Of a stretch of 64,000 nucleotides of DNA, positions 8,693 to 16,685 are shown in pieces. A program made the translations under genes and the position numbers. Every line of letters starts with the position of its first letter. The stretch's first letter is position 1. This stretch comes from Bradyrhizobium roseum (GTDB lineage Bacteria > Pseudomonadota > Alphaproteobacteria > Rhizobiales > Xanthobacteraceae). Below the pieces are notes generated by a model that was not told the origin of the DNA, ran no database searches, and worked only from the letters and a program-made list of their open reading frames with translations. Location: positions 3,162,001 to 3,226,000 of the forward strand of contig NZ_CP129212.1 of assembly GCF_030413175.1 (NCBI RefSeq), given 5' to 3'.

Positions 8693-9049
8693 CTAGCGCT
8701 CGTTGAGCAACTGGTCGATCTGCCGCTGCAGCTGCCGCTTCTTGATCTCACTTTTGCGCAGCCGTTCCTCGATGTCGGAAACGGGCGCGGCCGGGCTTTC
8801 CGCCCGAAAGGCGACGCCGACGAAATTGTCGCGCCACCAGATCACCCTGGCGAGGAAGGAGCGGCCCTTGCGCGCGATGCGCAGCGAGAGCTGCTCTCTC
8901 GGCAGCTGGAAATCCTTGCTGAATTCGATATTGGCGCCGCTGTCGGAGATATTGCGGACGATGCATTCGCGCGTCGTGCCGAAGTTGCCGATCTCGGCCA
9001 CGCCGCCATACATCACCTTGTCCCTTACGCTCTCGCGCCGGTCCCGCAT
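8693..9049 (-). CDS. PilZ-domain protein (c-di-GMP receptor type)
   Basis: A 118-residue cytoplasmic protein made essentially of one PilZ domain plus a C-terminal helix. The N-terminal arginine motif (RDRRESVR) and the downstream N-x-S-x-x-G motif (RNISDSGANIEF) are the residues that bind cyclic-di-GMP in this family. The C-terminus (IEERLRKSEIKKRQLQRQIDQLLNER) looks like a coiled coil. The start ATG 9047-9049 has GGGAGA on the minus strand eight bases upstream; a TTG at 9118 would only add residues without family likeness. The pleD diguanylate cyclase lies 11 kb away; a direct link is speculation. Confidence 0.85.
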   Translation of the reverse strand: MRDRRESVRDKVMYGGVAEIGNFGTTRECIVRNISDSGANIEFSKDFQLPREQLSLRIARKGRSFLARVIWWRDNFVGVAFRAESPAAPVSDIEERLRKSEIKKRQLQRQIDQLLNER

Positions 9050-9273
9050 TTCTCGTCTCCCAACAAAGAGGGAGACTTTTACCCCGACTGGTTCCCCGTA
9101 AAAGCCCGCCTGCCGCAAAATGCAGCGTTAACGTAAATCAACGCCGGTTCCGATTTCGCCGATTTCAGGACAATTACAGTGCAAAATGGCGGTGGAGGCA
9201 GCGGATCCAGCTGCCAGCTCGATTGTTTGATTAACGTTTCCATTGCCATCGGCGTTTCCGGATTTCAACGGTC

Positions 9274-10239
9274 ATGCAAAGAGCCCTCTTTCTTCGCGCC
9301 CTATGCTGCGCCGTGTCGCTGTTGTGCTCGGTCGGGCCTGTCGGCGCGGAGGACGCCGATGAGGTCAACCAGTCGAGCCTCAAGCCACCCGAGCTACCGG
9401 CCCCAAAGCCGGCTGATGGGGCGCGGGAGAGCGACGCGCGCGAGGCGATGTGCCTGATGATGGAGTCGGCCGCGAAGGCTTCAAACCTGCCGCTGGAATT
9501 CTTCGCCCGCGTGATCTGGCAGGAGAGCCGTTTCCGCTCCGACGCCATCGGGCCGGTGACGCGCAACGGCCAGCGTGCCCAGGGGATCGCGCAGTTCATG
9601 CCGGGCACCGCAAGCGAGCGCGGCCTGCTGGATCCCTTCAACCCGGTGCAGGCGTTGCCCAAATCGGCCGAGTTCCTCGCCGAACTGCGCGACCAGTTCG
9701 GCAATCTGGGACTGGCGGCCGCGGCCTACAACGCCGGTCCGCGCCGGGTTCAGGAATGGCTCGCGGGCACCGGCGGGATGCCGCAGGAGACGCGCAGTTA
9801 CGTTCTCGCCATCACCGGTTCGACCGTCGAGGATTGGGCCGGCGCGCAGAAGGGCGGCAGGACGCCTGAGCGGCTACCGACGTCGAACTGCCGCGAGTTG
9901 ATGGCGCTGTTGAAGCAGGCGCCCAACCCGTTCGTCGCCGGGCTCGAACAGCGCATTACGCTCGGTGCTGCCAAGGTATGGGGCGTGCAACTTGCCGCCG
10001 GCTTTTCCCGTGACAAGGCGCTCGCGATGTACGCCCGCGCCATGAAGCGCCTCAGCGCCGTGATCGGCGACCAGGATCCGAGCCTGCTGTCGTCAGTGAT
10101 GCGCAGCCGCGGCACGCGCGCCTTCTACCAGGTGCGGATCGGCGCCGACACACGGCCGGCCGCGGACGCGCTCTGCAACCGCATTCGCAAGGCGGGCGGG
10201 GGGTGTTTTGTGCTGAAGAACAAAGGCGTGGTGGGGTGA
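9274..10239 (+). CDS. Lytic transglycosylase (SLT domain)
   Basis: A 321-residue exported protein expected to cleave the MurNAc-GlcNAc bond of peptidoglycan. The signal peptide is about residues 1-25, ending VGPVGAED. The SLT domain covers about 60-190: catalytic Glu84 in IWQESRFRSDAIG, then GIAQFMPGTASERGL and AAAYNAGPRRVQEWL, the standard family motifs. The C-terminal part ends in YQVRIGADTRPAADALCNRIRKAGGGCFVLKN, a SPOR-like segment that may bind septal glycan. It resembles rhizobial 'transglycosylase SLT domain' proteins. Repeat R3 begins ten bases after the stop. No co-transcribed partner is evident. Confidence 0.9.
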   Translation: MQRALFLRALCCAVSLLCSVGPVGAEDADEVNQSSLKPPELPAPKPADGARESDAREAMCLMMESAAKASNLPLEFFARVIWQESRFRSDAIGPVTRNGQRAQGIAQFMPGTASERGLLDPFNPVQALPKSAEFLAELRDQFGNLGLAAAAYNAGPRRVQEWLAGTGGMPQETRSYVLAITGSTVEDWAGAQKGGRTPERLPTSNCRELMALLKQAPNPFVAGLEQRITLGAAKVWGVQLAAGFSRDKALAMYARAMKRLSAVIGDQDPSLLSSVMRSRGTRAFYQVRIGADTRPAADALCNRIRKAGGGCFVLKNKGVVG

Positions 10240-10248
10240 GAAATATTT

Positions 10249-10326
10249 GTAGCCCGCCATGAGCGAAGCGATATGCGGGTTGATGTCAGCGTTGTCCCGT
10301 ATGTCGCTACGCTCATGGCGGGCTAC
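10249..10326. repeat. Hairpin repeat, family R3 (copy 1)
   Basis: A 78-bp imperfect palindrome starting GTAGCCCGCCATGAGCG and ending GCTCATGGCGGGCTAC. The second copy at 43054-43130 shares its termini (GTAGC...GGCTAC), the GAGCG-AGCGA and GTC-CCG-ATGTCGCT core words, and length. It is intergenic here, between the transglycosylase and azlC. Confidence 0.85.
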
Positions 10327-10419
10327 GGGACTTGGCAGGGCGAGCCTGGCGTCGCCGCCGTCGATTGCATAGCGGCCCCGACCCGCGCTTGCTTGACGCA
10401 GGCGGCATTCGCCAGCCCT

Positions 10420-11196
10420 ATGCCCGCGACGACTCAAACCTTACCGGTCACTTTGGCGCTTCCCGCTCTCGACTCCCCCCAATGGCAAAGCCCCATCCGC
10501 GCCTTCGCGTGGGGCATGAGTTCGGTCGCGTCGACCGTGCTGTCGCTGGTGCTGTTCGCGACTTATCTCGGCATCGGCGCGCTGGCGCACGATAGCAACT
10601 TCAGCCTGGGCTGGGTGCTCGGCTCGACGCTGCTGGTCTGGGCCGGTCCGGCGCAGATCATCCTGATCTCGACGCTGGGCTCCGGCGCGACGGCCGTCCA
10701 GGCCGCGATCGCGGTGACGGTGAGTGCGATCCGGCTGTTTCCGATGGTGGTGTCGGTCCTGCCACTGTTGAAGACGCCGCAGACGAAGCGTCGTCATCTC
10801 GTGCTGGTGACGCATTTCATCGCCGTTACCTTGTGGGTCGAATGCTATCGGCTGCTGCCAAAGGTGCCGCGCGCGCGGCGGATTGCCTTCACGCATGGGC
10901 TGGGCTGCGGGCTTCTTGTGGTCTGCATGGTCGCGACCACGCTCGGTTACGGCCTGGCCGCCAATCTGCCGCCGCTGTTCGCAGCCGCGATTCTGCTGCT
11001 GACGCCGCTGGCGTTCCTGCTCTCGACGGCGCGCAACTGCCGGCAGGTATCGGATGTGCTCGCGCTGGTGCTCGGGATCGCGCTGTTTCCGCTGATCTCA
11101 CAGCTGCACACCGGCGTCGACATCCTGATCAGCGGCGTCACCGCCGGCACCATCGCCTATGGCGTGCACTGGTGGCGCGAAAGGGAGCGCGCATGA
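10420..11196 (+). CDS. azlC: AzlC-family branched-chain amino acid exporter, large subunit
   Basis: A 258-residue integral membrane protein with about seven hydrophobic segments. The family signature is around ASTVLSLVLFATYLGIGALA and the segment SAIRLFPMVVSVLPLL, close to the AzlC pattern for export of branched-chain amino acids with AzlD. The ATG at 10420 leaves a short hydrophilic N-terminus; an open frame continues upstream into repeat R3 (10273), which I do not take as coding. The stop overlaps the azlD start (ATGA, 11193-11196), so the two subunits are translationally coupled. Confidence 0.85.
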   Translation: MPATTQTLPVTLALPALDSPQWQSPIRAFAWGMSSVASTVLSLVLFATYLGIGALAHDSNFSLGWVLGSTLLVWAGPAQIILISTLGSGATAVQAAIAVTVSAIRLFPMVVSVLPLLKTPQTKRRHLVLVTHFIAVTLWVECYRLLPKVPRARRIAFTHGLGCGLLVVCMVATTLGYGLAANLPPLFAAAILLLTPLAFLLSTARNCRQVSDVLALVLGIALFPLISQLHTGVDILISGVTAGTIAYGVHWWRERERA

Positions 11197-11537
11197 GCGA
11201 GTTTTTCGGCAGTCCGCAAGCGCTGCTGGTGCTGGTGCTCGCCGGCTTCCTGCCCAATGAGGTCTGGCGCATGGCCGGCCTCTGGTTCGGCGCCGGCGTC
11301 GACGAGGGCTCGGAAATCCTGGTGTGGGTGAGGGCGGTGGCGACCGCGATCCTCGCCGGCGTGATCGCCCAGATCCTGGTGCAACCGCCCGGCGCGCTGG
11401 CCGCCGTACCGGACTGGCTGCGTTATGGCGCGGTGGCGTCGGGCTTTGTGGTGTTCATGCTGACGCGGCGCTCGATCTTTGCCGGCGTGGTGTTTGGCGA
11501 GGTCGTCCTCGTGGCCGGGAAATGGTGGCTCGGTTGA
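11193..11537 (+). CDS. azlD: AzlD-family transporter subunit
   Basis: A 114-residue small membrane protein with three to four hydrophobic segments, including LLVLVLAGFLPNEVWRMAGLWFG and WVRAVATAILAGVIAQIL, matching AzlD proteins that form the small subunit of the branched-chain amino acid exporter. Its ATG overlaps the stop of azlC by four bases. The next gene starts 59 bp later. Confidence 0.85.
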   Translation: MSEFFGSPQALLVLVLAGFLPNEVWRMAGLWFGAGVDEGSEILVWVRAVATAILAGVIAQILVQPPGALAAVPDWLRYGAVASGFVVFMLTRRSIFAGVVFGEVVLVAGKWWLG

Positions 11538-11596
11538 TTGCGGGCCGCGGATAATCCGCTACTGTTCGGCCCACAAAAAAACCTGAGGAAACGCAA

Positions 11597-12568
11597 ATGA
11601 ACTGGCTGAAACTGTCGGCGATGGCCTGTGCGCTGGTCTGCGCCGCGCCGCAAACCCATGCCGCGGAATATCCGGTCCGCCCGATCAAGCTGATCGTGCC
11701 CTATGCCGCGGGCGGCCCGACCGACGTGCTGGGCCGCATGGTCGGCGAATATCTTGCCCGCGACCTGAAGCAGCCGGTGGTGGTCGAGAATAAGGCCGGG
11801 GCGCAGGGCGCAATCGGCGCCGAAGCGGCGGCGCGATCCGAGCCAGACGGCTACACGCTGTTCTTCACGGCGGCGTCGATCTTCGTTCTCAATCCGATGC
11901 TCTACAAGAAGCTGCCCTACGATCCGACGCGGGATTTTCGCCTGCTGGCGCTGGTCACCGATCTGCCGGTCGTGATGGAGGTTCATCCCTCCGTGCCGGC
12001 CAAGACGGTCGCCGAGTTCGTGGCCTACGCCAAACAGAACCCGGGAAAGCTCAATTTCGGTTCGGCCGGCACCGGCGGCACCATTCATCTCGCCGGCGAG
12101 ATGTTCAAGCAGATGGCCGGCGTCGACATGGTCCATGTTGCCTACAAGGGCGCTGGTCCCGCGCTGACCGATCTGCTGGGCGGCAACATCCAGCTGATGT
12201 TCGACACGCTCGGCACCGCGCTGCCGCCGGTGAAGGGCGGCTTGCTGCGCGCGCTGGCGGTATCCTCGGCAAAACGCATCCCTGATCTGCCCGATGTGCC
12301 GACCATGGCCGAGAGCGGCTATCCGGAATATGGCGTCAGCGTCTGGTACGGCGTCTCCGCGCCCGTCAAATTGCCGGACGACATCGCGGAAAAGCTCACC
12401 GCCAGTCTGAACAAGGCGCTGGGCGATGACGCGTTCCGCGCTTCGCTCGACAAGGTCGGCTTCCCGCCGCTGCGTCCGCAAAGCCAGGCCGAGATCGACA
12501 AATTCGTCGCGACCGATCGCGCGCGGTGGGCGGGTGTGATAAAGGCACTCAACATCTCACTGGATTAG
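11597..12568 (+). CDS. Tripartite tricarboxylate transporter substrate-binding protein (Bug family)
   Basis: A 323-residue periplasmic solute receptor. The signal peptide MNWLKLSAMACALVCAAPQTHA precedes the mature start AEYPVRPIKLIVPYAAGGPTD, the hallmark Bug N-terminus. Other family segments are NFGSAGTGGTIHLAGEMFKQMAG and VPTMAESGYPEYGVSVWYG. Bug proteins bind small carboxylates for TctAB-type transporters, but many are orphans; no tctA or tctB is present here, so this is an orphan receptor and its ligand is unknown. GAGGA lies upstream of ATG 11597. trmO starts only three bases after the stop. Confidence 0.9.
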   Translation: MNWLKLSAMACALVCAAPQTHAAEYPVRPIKLIVPYAAGGPTDVLGRMVGEYLARDLKQPVVVENKAGAQGAIGAEAAARSEPDGYTLFFTAASIFVLNPMLYKKLPYDPTRDFRLLALVTDLPVVMEVHPSVPAKTVAEFVAYAKQNPGKLNFGSAGTGGTIHLAGEMFKQMAGVDMVHVAYKGAGPALTDLLGGNIQLMFDTLGTALPPVKGGLLRALAVSSAKRIPDLPDVPTMAESGYPEYGVSVWYGVSAPVKLPDDIAEKLTASLNKALGDDAFRASLDKVGFPPLRPQSQAEIDKFVATDRARWAGVIKALNISLD

Positions 12569-12571
12569 GCA

Positions 12572-13060
12572 ATGGTTCAGACTGACATTCGTGATGGCGA
12601 ACTCACCGTCGACACGCCGCCGGCGCGTGATGCGGTACTTTTCTTTATCGGCCGCATCCGCACGCCCTGGAAATCGCGGCTGGATACGCCGCGGCAGGGC
12701 CGTCACGACGGCCCGGTGTGCCGGCTGGAGATCTTTGAGCCGTGGGTGCCCGCCATCAAGGGCGTCGAATTCTACGAAAATCTCGAAGTGATCTACTGGC
12801 TGCACCAGTCGCGCCGCGATCTGGTGCTGCAGAGCCCGAAGAACAACCAGAAGACCCGCGGCACGTTTTCGCTGCGCTCGCCGGTGCGGCCCAATCCGAT
12901 CGGCACCTCAATCGTGAAATTTGTCGGCATCGAAGGCAATACGATCCTGGTGCGCGGCCTCGACTGCCTCGACGAAACGCCGCTGCTCGACGTCAAGCCC
13001 GACCGCTGCGAGTTCTCGCCGCTGGCGCAAGGCAAGGGTGGCGACGGGGAGACGGAGTAG
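12572..13060 (+). CDS. trmO: tRNA (N6-threonylcarbamoyladenosine37-N6)-methyltransferase TrmO-like
   Basis: A 162-residue protein of the YaeB/TsaA (TrmO) family, which uses S-adenosylmethionine to methylate t6A at tRNA position 37. Visible family segments are FFIGRIRTPWKSR near the N-terminus, the motif SPVRPNPIGTSIVK, and GLDCLDETPLLDVKPD near the end. The single-domain length is shorter than E. coli TrmO (about 235) because it lacks the C-terminal extension, as in many alphaproteobacterial copies. It starts three bases after the Bug gene, so it may be co-transcribed with it although the functions seem unrelated. Confidence 0.88.
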   Translation: MVQTDIRDGELTVDTPPARDAVLFFIGRIRTPWKSRLDTPRQGRHDGPVCRLEIFEPWVPAIKGVEFYENLEVIYWLHQSRRDLVLQSPKNNQKTRGTFSLRSPVRPNPIGTSIVKFVGIEGNTILVRGLDCLDETPLLDVKPDRCEFSPLAQGKGGDGETE

Positions 13061-13200
13061 TGCCCGTCGTTCCGGGGCGCCGCGCAGCGACGAGCCCGGA
13101 ACCCATCTAGCACAGCTTGTGAGTTGCTGAAGCGGATATGCAAAACCTAACGGCGGGGTTTAGCGAGCGGGACAATCGTTGACCGCAAATAAGGATATTG

Positions 13201-13240
13201 GATTCCGGGTTCGCGCCAATCGGCGCGCCCCGGAATGACA
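13201..13240. repeat. Short hairpin repeat, family R4 (copy 1)
   Basis: Inverted arms ATTCCGGG (13202-13209) and CCCGGAAT (13229-13236) followed by GACA. The same arms with a different loop occur at 30555-30586. A related GTTCCGGGGCGC...CCCGGAAC word pair lies at 13070-13103. Between convergent trmO and the HIT gene it may also act as a terminator stem, but no T-run follows. Confidence 0.65.
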
Positions 13241-13246
13241 GCGAAT

Positions 13247-13669
13247 CTACCCCAGCGCCGCGACCAGCTTGGTCGCATTGTCTTCCAGCACCTTGACATC
13301 CTCCCTGCGGCTGGCGGGCGGCAGCAAGGCCACGCCGTCATGGCGCGGCATCACGTGCATGTGCAGGTGAAACACCACTTGCCCGCCCGCCGGCTCGTTG
13401 AATTGCTGCACTGTGATGCCGTCGGCGTTGAAGGCCTTCATGGCGGCGGCGGCGATCTTGTGGGCGGTGCGGGCGACGTGGGCGTAATCGTCGGGGGTGA
13501 TGTCGAGGATGTTGCGTGCTGGGGCCTTTGGGATCACCAGCGTATGGCCCGGCGAACGCGGCATGATGTCGAGGAACGCCAGCACGTGCTCGTCCTCGTA
13601 GACCTTGTGGCAGGGAAACTCGCCGCGCAGGATTTTTGCGAACGGGTTGTTGGTGTCATAGGCGGGCAT
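13247..13669 (-). CDS. HIT family (histidine triad) nucleotide-binding protein
   Basis: A 140-residue cytoplasmic nucleotide hydrolase/transferase. The family pattern is clear: FAKILRGEFPCHKVYEDEHVLAFLDIMPRSPGHTLVIPK at the N-terminus and the histidine triad H-L-H-M-H in QVVFHLHMHVMPRHDG near residue 100. HIT enzymes of this HINT-like branch hydrolyse nucleoside phosphoramidates; the true substrate is unknown. ATG 13667-13669 is chosen because GAGGGAA lies just upstream. It sits downstream of the acyltransferase gene on the same strand (51 bp gap). Confidence 0.93.
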   Translation of the reverse strand: MPAYDTNNPFAKILRGEFPCHKVYEDEHVLAFLDIMPRSPGHTLVIPKAPARNILDITPDDYAHVARTAHKIAAAAMKAFNADGITVQQFNEPAGGQVVFHLHMHVMPRHDGVALLPPASRREDVKVLEDNATKLVAALG

Positions 13670-13720
13670 GGTTGTTCCCTCAAGGTTCGTTGTCAATTTC
13701 ATGTCGGCCGCCGCGCGAGG

Positions 13721-14959
13721 TCAAGCCTCGTCCGTAGCCTTGCGGAACGGAGCGGATTCCGCCAGTTCACGCCCGACCTCGGCGACATAGGCGCGCTCGC
13801 GCTTCAGGTAATCCGCGATCGCGCGGCGCAAATCGGGATCGGCGATGAAGTGCGCGGAGTAGGTGGTTTGCGGCAGGTAGCCGCGCGCCAGCTTGTGCTC
13901 GCCCTGCGCGCCCGCCTCGACGATCTTCAGCCCGCGCTGGATCGCGAAATCGATCGCCTGATAATAGCAGACCTCGAAATGCAGGAAGGGATGATGCTCG
14001 ACCGCGCCCCAGTTGCGGCCGAACAGGGTGTCCGAGCCGATGAAATTGATCGCGCCGGCGATCCAGCGGCCGTCGCGCCTGGCCATCACCAGCAGCACAT
14101 CGCGGCTCATGCTCTCGCCGATCAGCGAGAAGAACTTTCGGGTCAGATAAGGCCGGCCCCATTTGCGTGAGCCGGTTTCCATGTAGAACGTAAAGAACGC
14201 GTCCCAGGCGTCCTCGGTGATATCGCTGCCGGTCAGATGGTGGATCGTGATCCCGGCCGCCAACGCCTCGCGCCGTTCGCGCTTGATCGCCTTGCGGTGA
14301 CGCGAGTTCAGCGAGGTCAGGAAATCGTCGAACGTCCCGTAGCCTTCATTGCGCCAGTGAAACTGCTGGTCGTTACGCTGCAGAAAGCCATGATCGCCCA
14401 GAAACTTTGCTTCGGCCTCGCGCGCAAACGTCACGTGCACGGAGGAAGCGTTGGTCGCGTTGCACAGCGCCATCAGGCCGCTGACGAGCGCGGTTCCGAT
14501 CCGCTCGCGATCGACGCCGTCGCGGATCAACAGCCGCGGTCCGGTCGCGGGGGTGAACGGCACCGAGGCCTGCAGCTTTGGGTAATAGCGTCCGCCGGCG
14601 CGCTCATAGGCATCGGCCCAGCCGCGGTCGAAGACGTATTCGCCTTGGGAGTGGGATTTCAGATAGCAGGGCACGATGCCGGCGATTTTGCCGTCGAGCC
14701 GCGCCAGGAGATGCCGCGCGCCCCAGCCGGTGCGGGCGCAGGCCGAGCCTGACGCTTCGGCAGCGCTGAAAAATGCGTGGGAAACGAAGGGGTTATAGGC
14801 AGCTTTGCAAGCGTCGCCTTGAAGCCCGCCAACGGCCAGCGTGTCGAGATTGTCGAGACCGTCCGGGTTCGGCTTCGGGTTGGCACAGGCATCCCATTCG
14901 GCAGCCTGGATGTCGCTGACGGCGGGGACGGCTTCGAGGGTGATTTCGGATGACGCCAT
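13721..14959 (-). CDS. FemAB-like GNAT acyltransferase (peptidogalycan-biosynthesis family, DUF482)
   Basis: A 412-residue soluble protein. The first half contains HAFFSAAEASGSACARTGWGARHLLARLDGKIAGIVPCYLKSHSQGEYVFDRGWADAYER and the second FHWRNEGYGTFDDFLTSLNSRHRKAIKRERR, both characteristic of the DUF482 / 'peptidogalycan biosynthesis' group with two fused GNAT folds. The natural reaction is not established; FemAB relatives add amino acids to cell-wall precursors. ATG 14957-14959 opens the frame. The downstream HIT gene shares the strand. Confidence 0.88.
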   Translation of the reverse strand: MASSEITLEAVPAVSDIQAAEWDACANPKPNPDGLDNLDTLAVGGLQGDACKAAYNPFVSHAFFSAAEASGSACARTGWGARHLLARLDGKIAGIVPCYLKSHSQGEYVFDRGWADAYERAGGRYYPKLQASVPFTPATGPRLLIRDGVDRERIGTALVSGLMALCNATNASSVHVTFAREAEAKFLGDHGFLQRNDQQFHWRNEGYGTFDDFLTSLNSRHRKAIKRERREALAAGITIHHLTGSDITEDAWDAFFTFYMETGSRKWGRPYLTRKFFSLIGESMSRDVLLVMARRDGRWIAGAINFIGSDTLFGRNWGAVEHHPFLHFEVCYYQAIDFAIQRGLKIVEAGAQGEHKLARGYLPQTTYSAHFIADPDLRRAIADYLKRERAYVAEVGRELAESAPFRKATDEA

Positions 14960-15065
14960 CGAGAAATTCAGACCGGTCCCATCGTGCGATCAGCCATCGC
15001 GCAGGGTGGCCAACACTCTAAAGATCGTGCATCGGGCGCGGGAGTTCAAGGTGGCCGTGCGCGGG

Positions 15066-15818
15066 TCAGGTTCCCGGCAGAAACCCCTCAAAAATCATCT
15101 GGTCCGCGTGCTGCGCGGCGCGGGCGCGCTGTTCCGGTGTACGCACGGTCCAGGTCAGTAGCGGCAGCCCAAAAATGTTGCGGGCGATCCAGGGGGCGGC
15201 CGCCGGCAATTCGTTCACCCAGTAGGCGACGAAATGCGGCCGGGTGCGGAAGGCGTGGCGCAGATGCATCATGCCGCGGCGCTGTTCGGCGGAGGCTTCC
15301 GGCCATTCCTCGGCGGTGTATTCGCGCTCGGCCACGATGCCGCGCGCGCGGTCCGGAATCAATTCGCGCAACGCCATCACCTGGTCCGGATCAAAGGACA
15401 TGCCGACCGCCGGGCCGTCATAGGCGGCGAGCACCTCCGCCATCCGCTTGACCAGCCGACGGTCGCCGTCAAAATGGCTTTTGACCTCGATCACCAGCGG
15501 CACGCGGCCGGCGACCAGCGCACAGAGGTCGCTGAGCGTCATCATCCGTTCCGGCGTATTCTTGAACGCGACCGCCTTCAGTTCGGAAGCGGTCTTTTCG
15601 CGCAGCGCGCCGGAACCCTCGGTGAGGCGGCCGAGCGCATTGTCATGATGCACCATCGCTTCGCCGTCGGCGCAAAGCTGGATGTCGCATTCGATGGCGA
15701 AATTGCCGTCGACGGCGGCCCGGGCGGCCGCCGGCATGTTCTCGACGATGCCGCGCGCGATGTCATGCAACCCGCGGTGGGCGACCGGCCGTGCCGTCAG
15801 CCAGTCCGGCGCACGCAT
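15066..15818 (-). CDS. Glycerophosphodiester phosphodiesterase
   Basis: A 250-residue GDPD TIM-barrel enzyme that hydrolyses glycerophosphodiesters to glycerol 3-phosphate and an alcohol. The motifs are all present: VAHRGLHDIARGIVENMPAA (catalytic H-R and E-N), AIECDIQLCADGEAMVHHD (metal-binding E/D and catalytic H), and VIEVKSHF (metal-binding E). No signal peptide, so cytoplasmic. ATG 15816-15818 is chosen; an open frame continues upstream across the RidA stop without family likeness. The RidA gene ends 13 bp upstream on the same strand, forming a two-gene unit. Confidence 0.92.
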   Translation of the reverse strand: MRAPDWLTARPVAHRGLHDIARGIVENMPAAARAAVDGNFAIECDIQLCADGEAMVHHDNALGRLTEGSGALREKTASELKAVAFKNTPERMMTLSDLCALVAGRVPLVIEVKSHFDGDRRLVKRMAEVLAAYDGPAVGMSFDPDQVMALRELIPDRARGIVAEREYTAEEWPEASAEQRRGMMHLRHAFRTRPHFVAYWVNELPAAAPWIARNIFGLPLLTWTVRTPEQRARAAQHADQMIFEGFLPGT

Positions 15819-15831
15819 GGGAATGCTCCGC

Positions 15832-16299
15832 TCAGGAGACTTCGAAGATGGCGTCCACCTCGACGGCGGCGTCCGAGGGCAGCGATGCGACGCCGACCGT
15901 GGTGCGGGCATGCCGGCCCTTGTCGCCGAAAGCCGTGACCATCAGATCGGAAGTGCCATTGAGCACTTTTGGCCCGTCGAGGAAGTCGGGGGTGGAATTG
16001 ATGAAGCCGCCGAGGCGGACGACACGGACCACCTTGTCGAGATCGCCGAGCGCGGCCTTGACTTGCGACAGCAGATTGACGCCGCAGCCCTGCGCGGCGG
16101 CGTAGCCCTGTTCGATGGTGACGCCGGCGCCGAGCTTGCCCTTGGCGATCAGCTTGCCTTCCGCATTGGCGCAGACCTGGCCGGACACGAACAGCAGGTT
16201 GCCCGAGCGCACGAAGCCGACATAGTTCGCCATCGGGGTGCGCGGCTCAGTCAGCACGATGCCTTGCGCCGCCAGCTTCTGTTCGACCGTCCCCGCCAT
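15832..16299 (-). CDS. RidA family protein (YjgF/YER057c/UK114)
   Basis: A 155-residue member of the longer RidA subgroup (archetype RidA is about 128). Family features are NYVGFVRSGNLLFVSGQVC, GYAAAQGCGVNLLSQVKAALGDLDKVVRVVRLGGFINSTPDF and GRHARTTVGVASLPSDAAVEVDAIFE, where the conserved Arg that binds the substrate carboxylate lies in HARTTVG. RidA proteins hydrolyse reactive enamine/imine intermediates; the long subgroup has no firm substrate. ATG 16297-16299 begins MAGTVEQKLAAQG. A second, shorter RidA gene lies at 17621, beyond eipB. Confidence 0.9.
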   Translation of the reverse strand: MAGTVEQKLAAQGIVLTEPRTPMANYVGFVRSGNLLFVSGQVCANAEGKLIAKGKLGAGVTIEQGYAAAQGCGVNLLSQVKAALGDLDKVVRVVRLGGFINSTPDFLDGPKVLNGTSDLMVTAFGDKGRHARTTVGVASLPSDAAVEVDAIFEVS

Positions 16300-16685
16300 C
16301 TTGTATCGTCCCTGATTGATGTGACCGTCCTGATCCGCGATCAGGCCGCACTGTTTCGCGCATCGCGCCGCCTGTTGCAAGAGAGTGACGGATCGCTGTC
16401 CGTATACACGTAGCCGTCGTCACCCGCCTTGTGCGCAATTGTGCACTGGGGCGGGTGACCCAGTACGCAGCCGCGGCCTCTCGGTATATTACTCCGGCCT
16501 CTGGCATACTGGGTCTTCCCGCTTTCGCGGAGGACGACGGTTCAGGTGTTGAGATAGCGACCCCTAGAACTGCCGGGAATCAGAGCGCCCCGCCGCCAAA
16601 TTCCTTCGTTTCCGGGCGCCGCCCTAGTTGCGACGCAATAGGGCCATCACTAATGTATCGAATCCATATCGAGGATATACAGCAC
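16300..16685. other. Divergent ridA-eipB intergenic region
   Basis: 386 bp between divergent genes. Positions 16445-16540 are repeat family R5 (separate entry). The last 140 bp before eipB should carry its promoter; I do not see a strong consensus pair. An open frame upstream of eipB crosses the repeat and is not considered coding. Confidence 0.5.
16445..16540. repeat. Dispersed repeat, family R5 (copy 1)
   Basis: This contains ACTGGG...ACCCAGTACGCAGC, then CCTCTGGCATACTGGGTCTTCCCGCTTTCGCGGAGGACGAC. The inverted counterpart at 49298-49398 carries GTCGTCCTCCGCGAAAGCGGGGGACGCAGTACGC and GCCTCTGGAATACTGGGTC. CGC-TTTC-GCG is the shared hairpin core. Intergenic in both places. Confidence 0.75.

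Noticed and set aside
10273..10419. Longer start for azlC
   Set aside because: The extra 49 residues would be encoded largely by repeat R3 and have no membrane-protein likeness.
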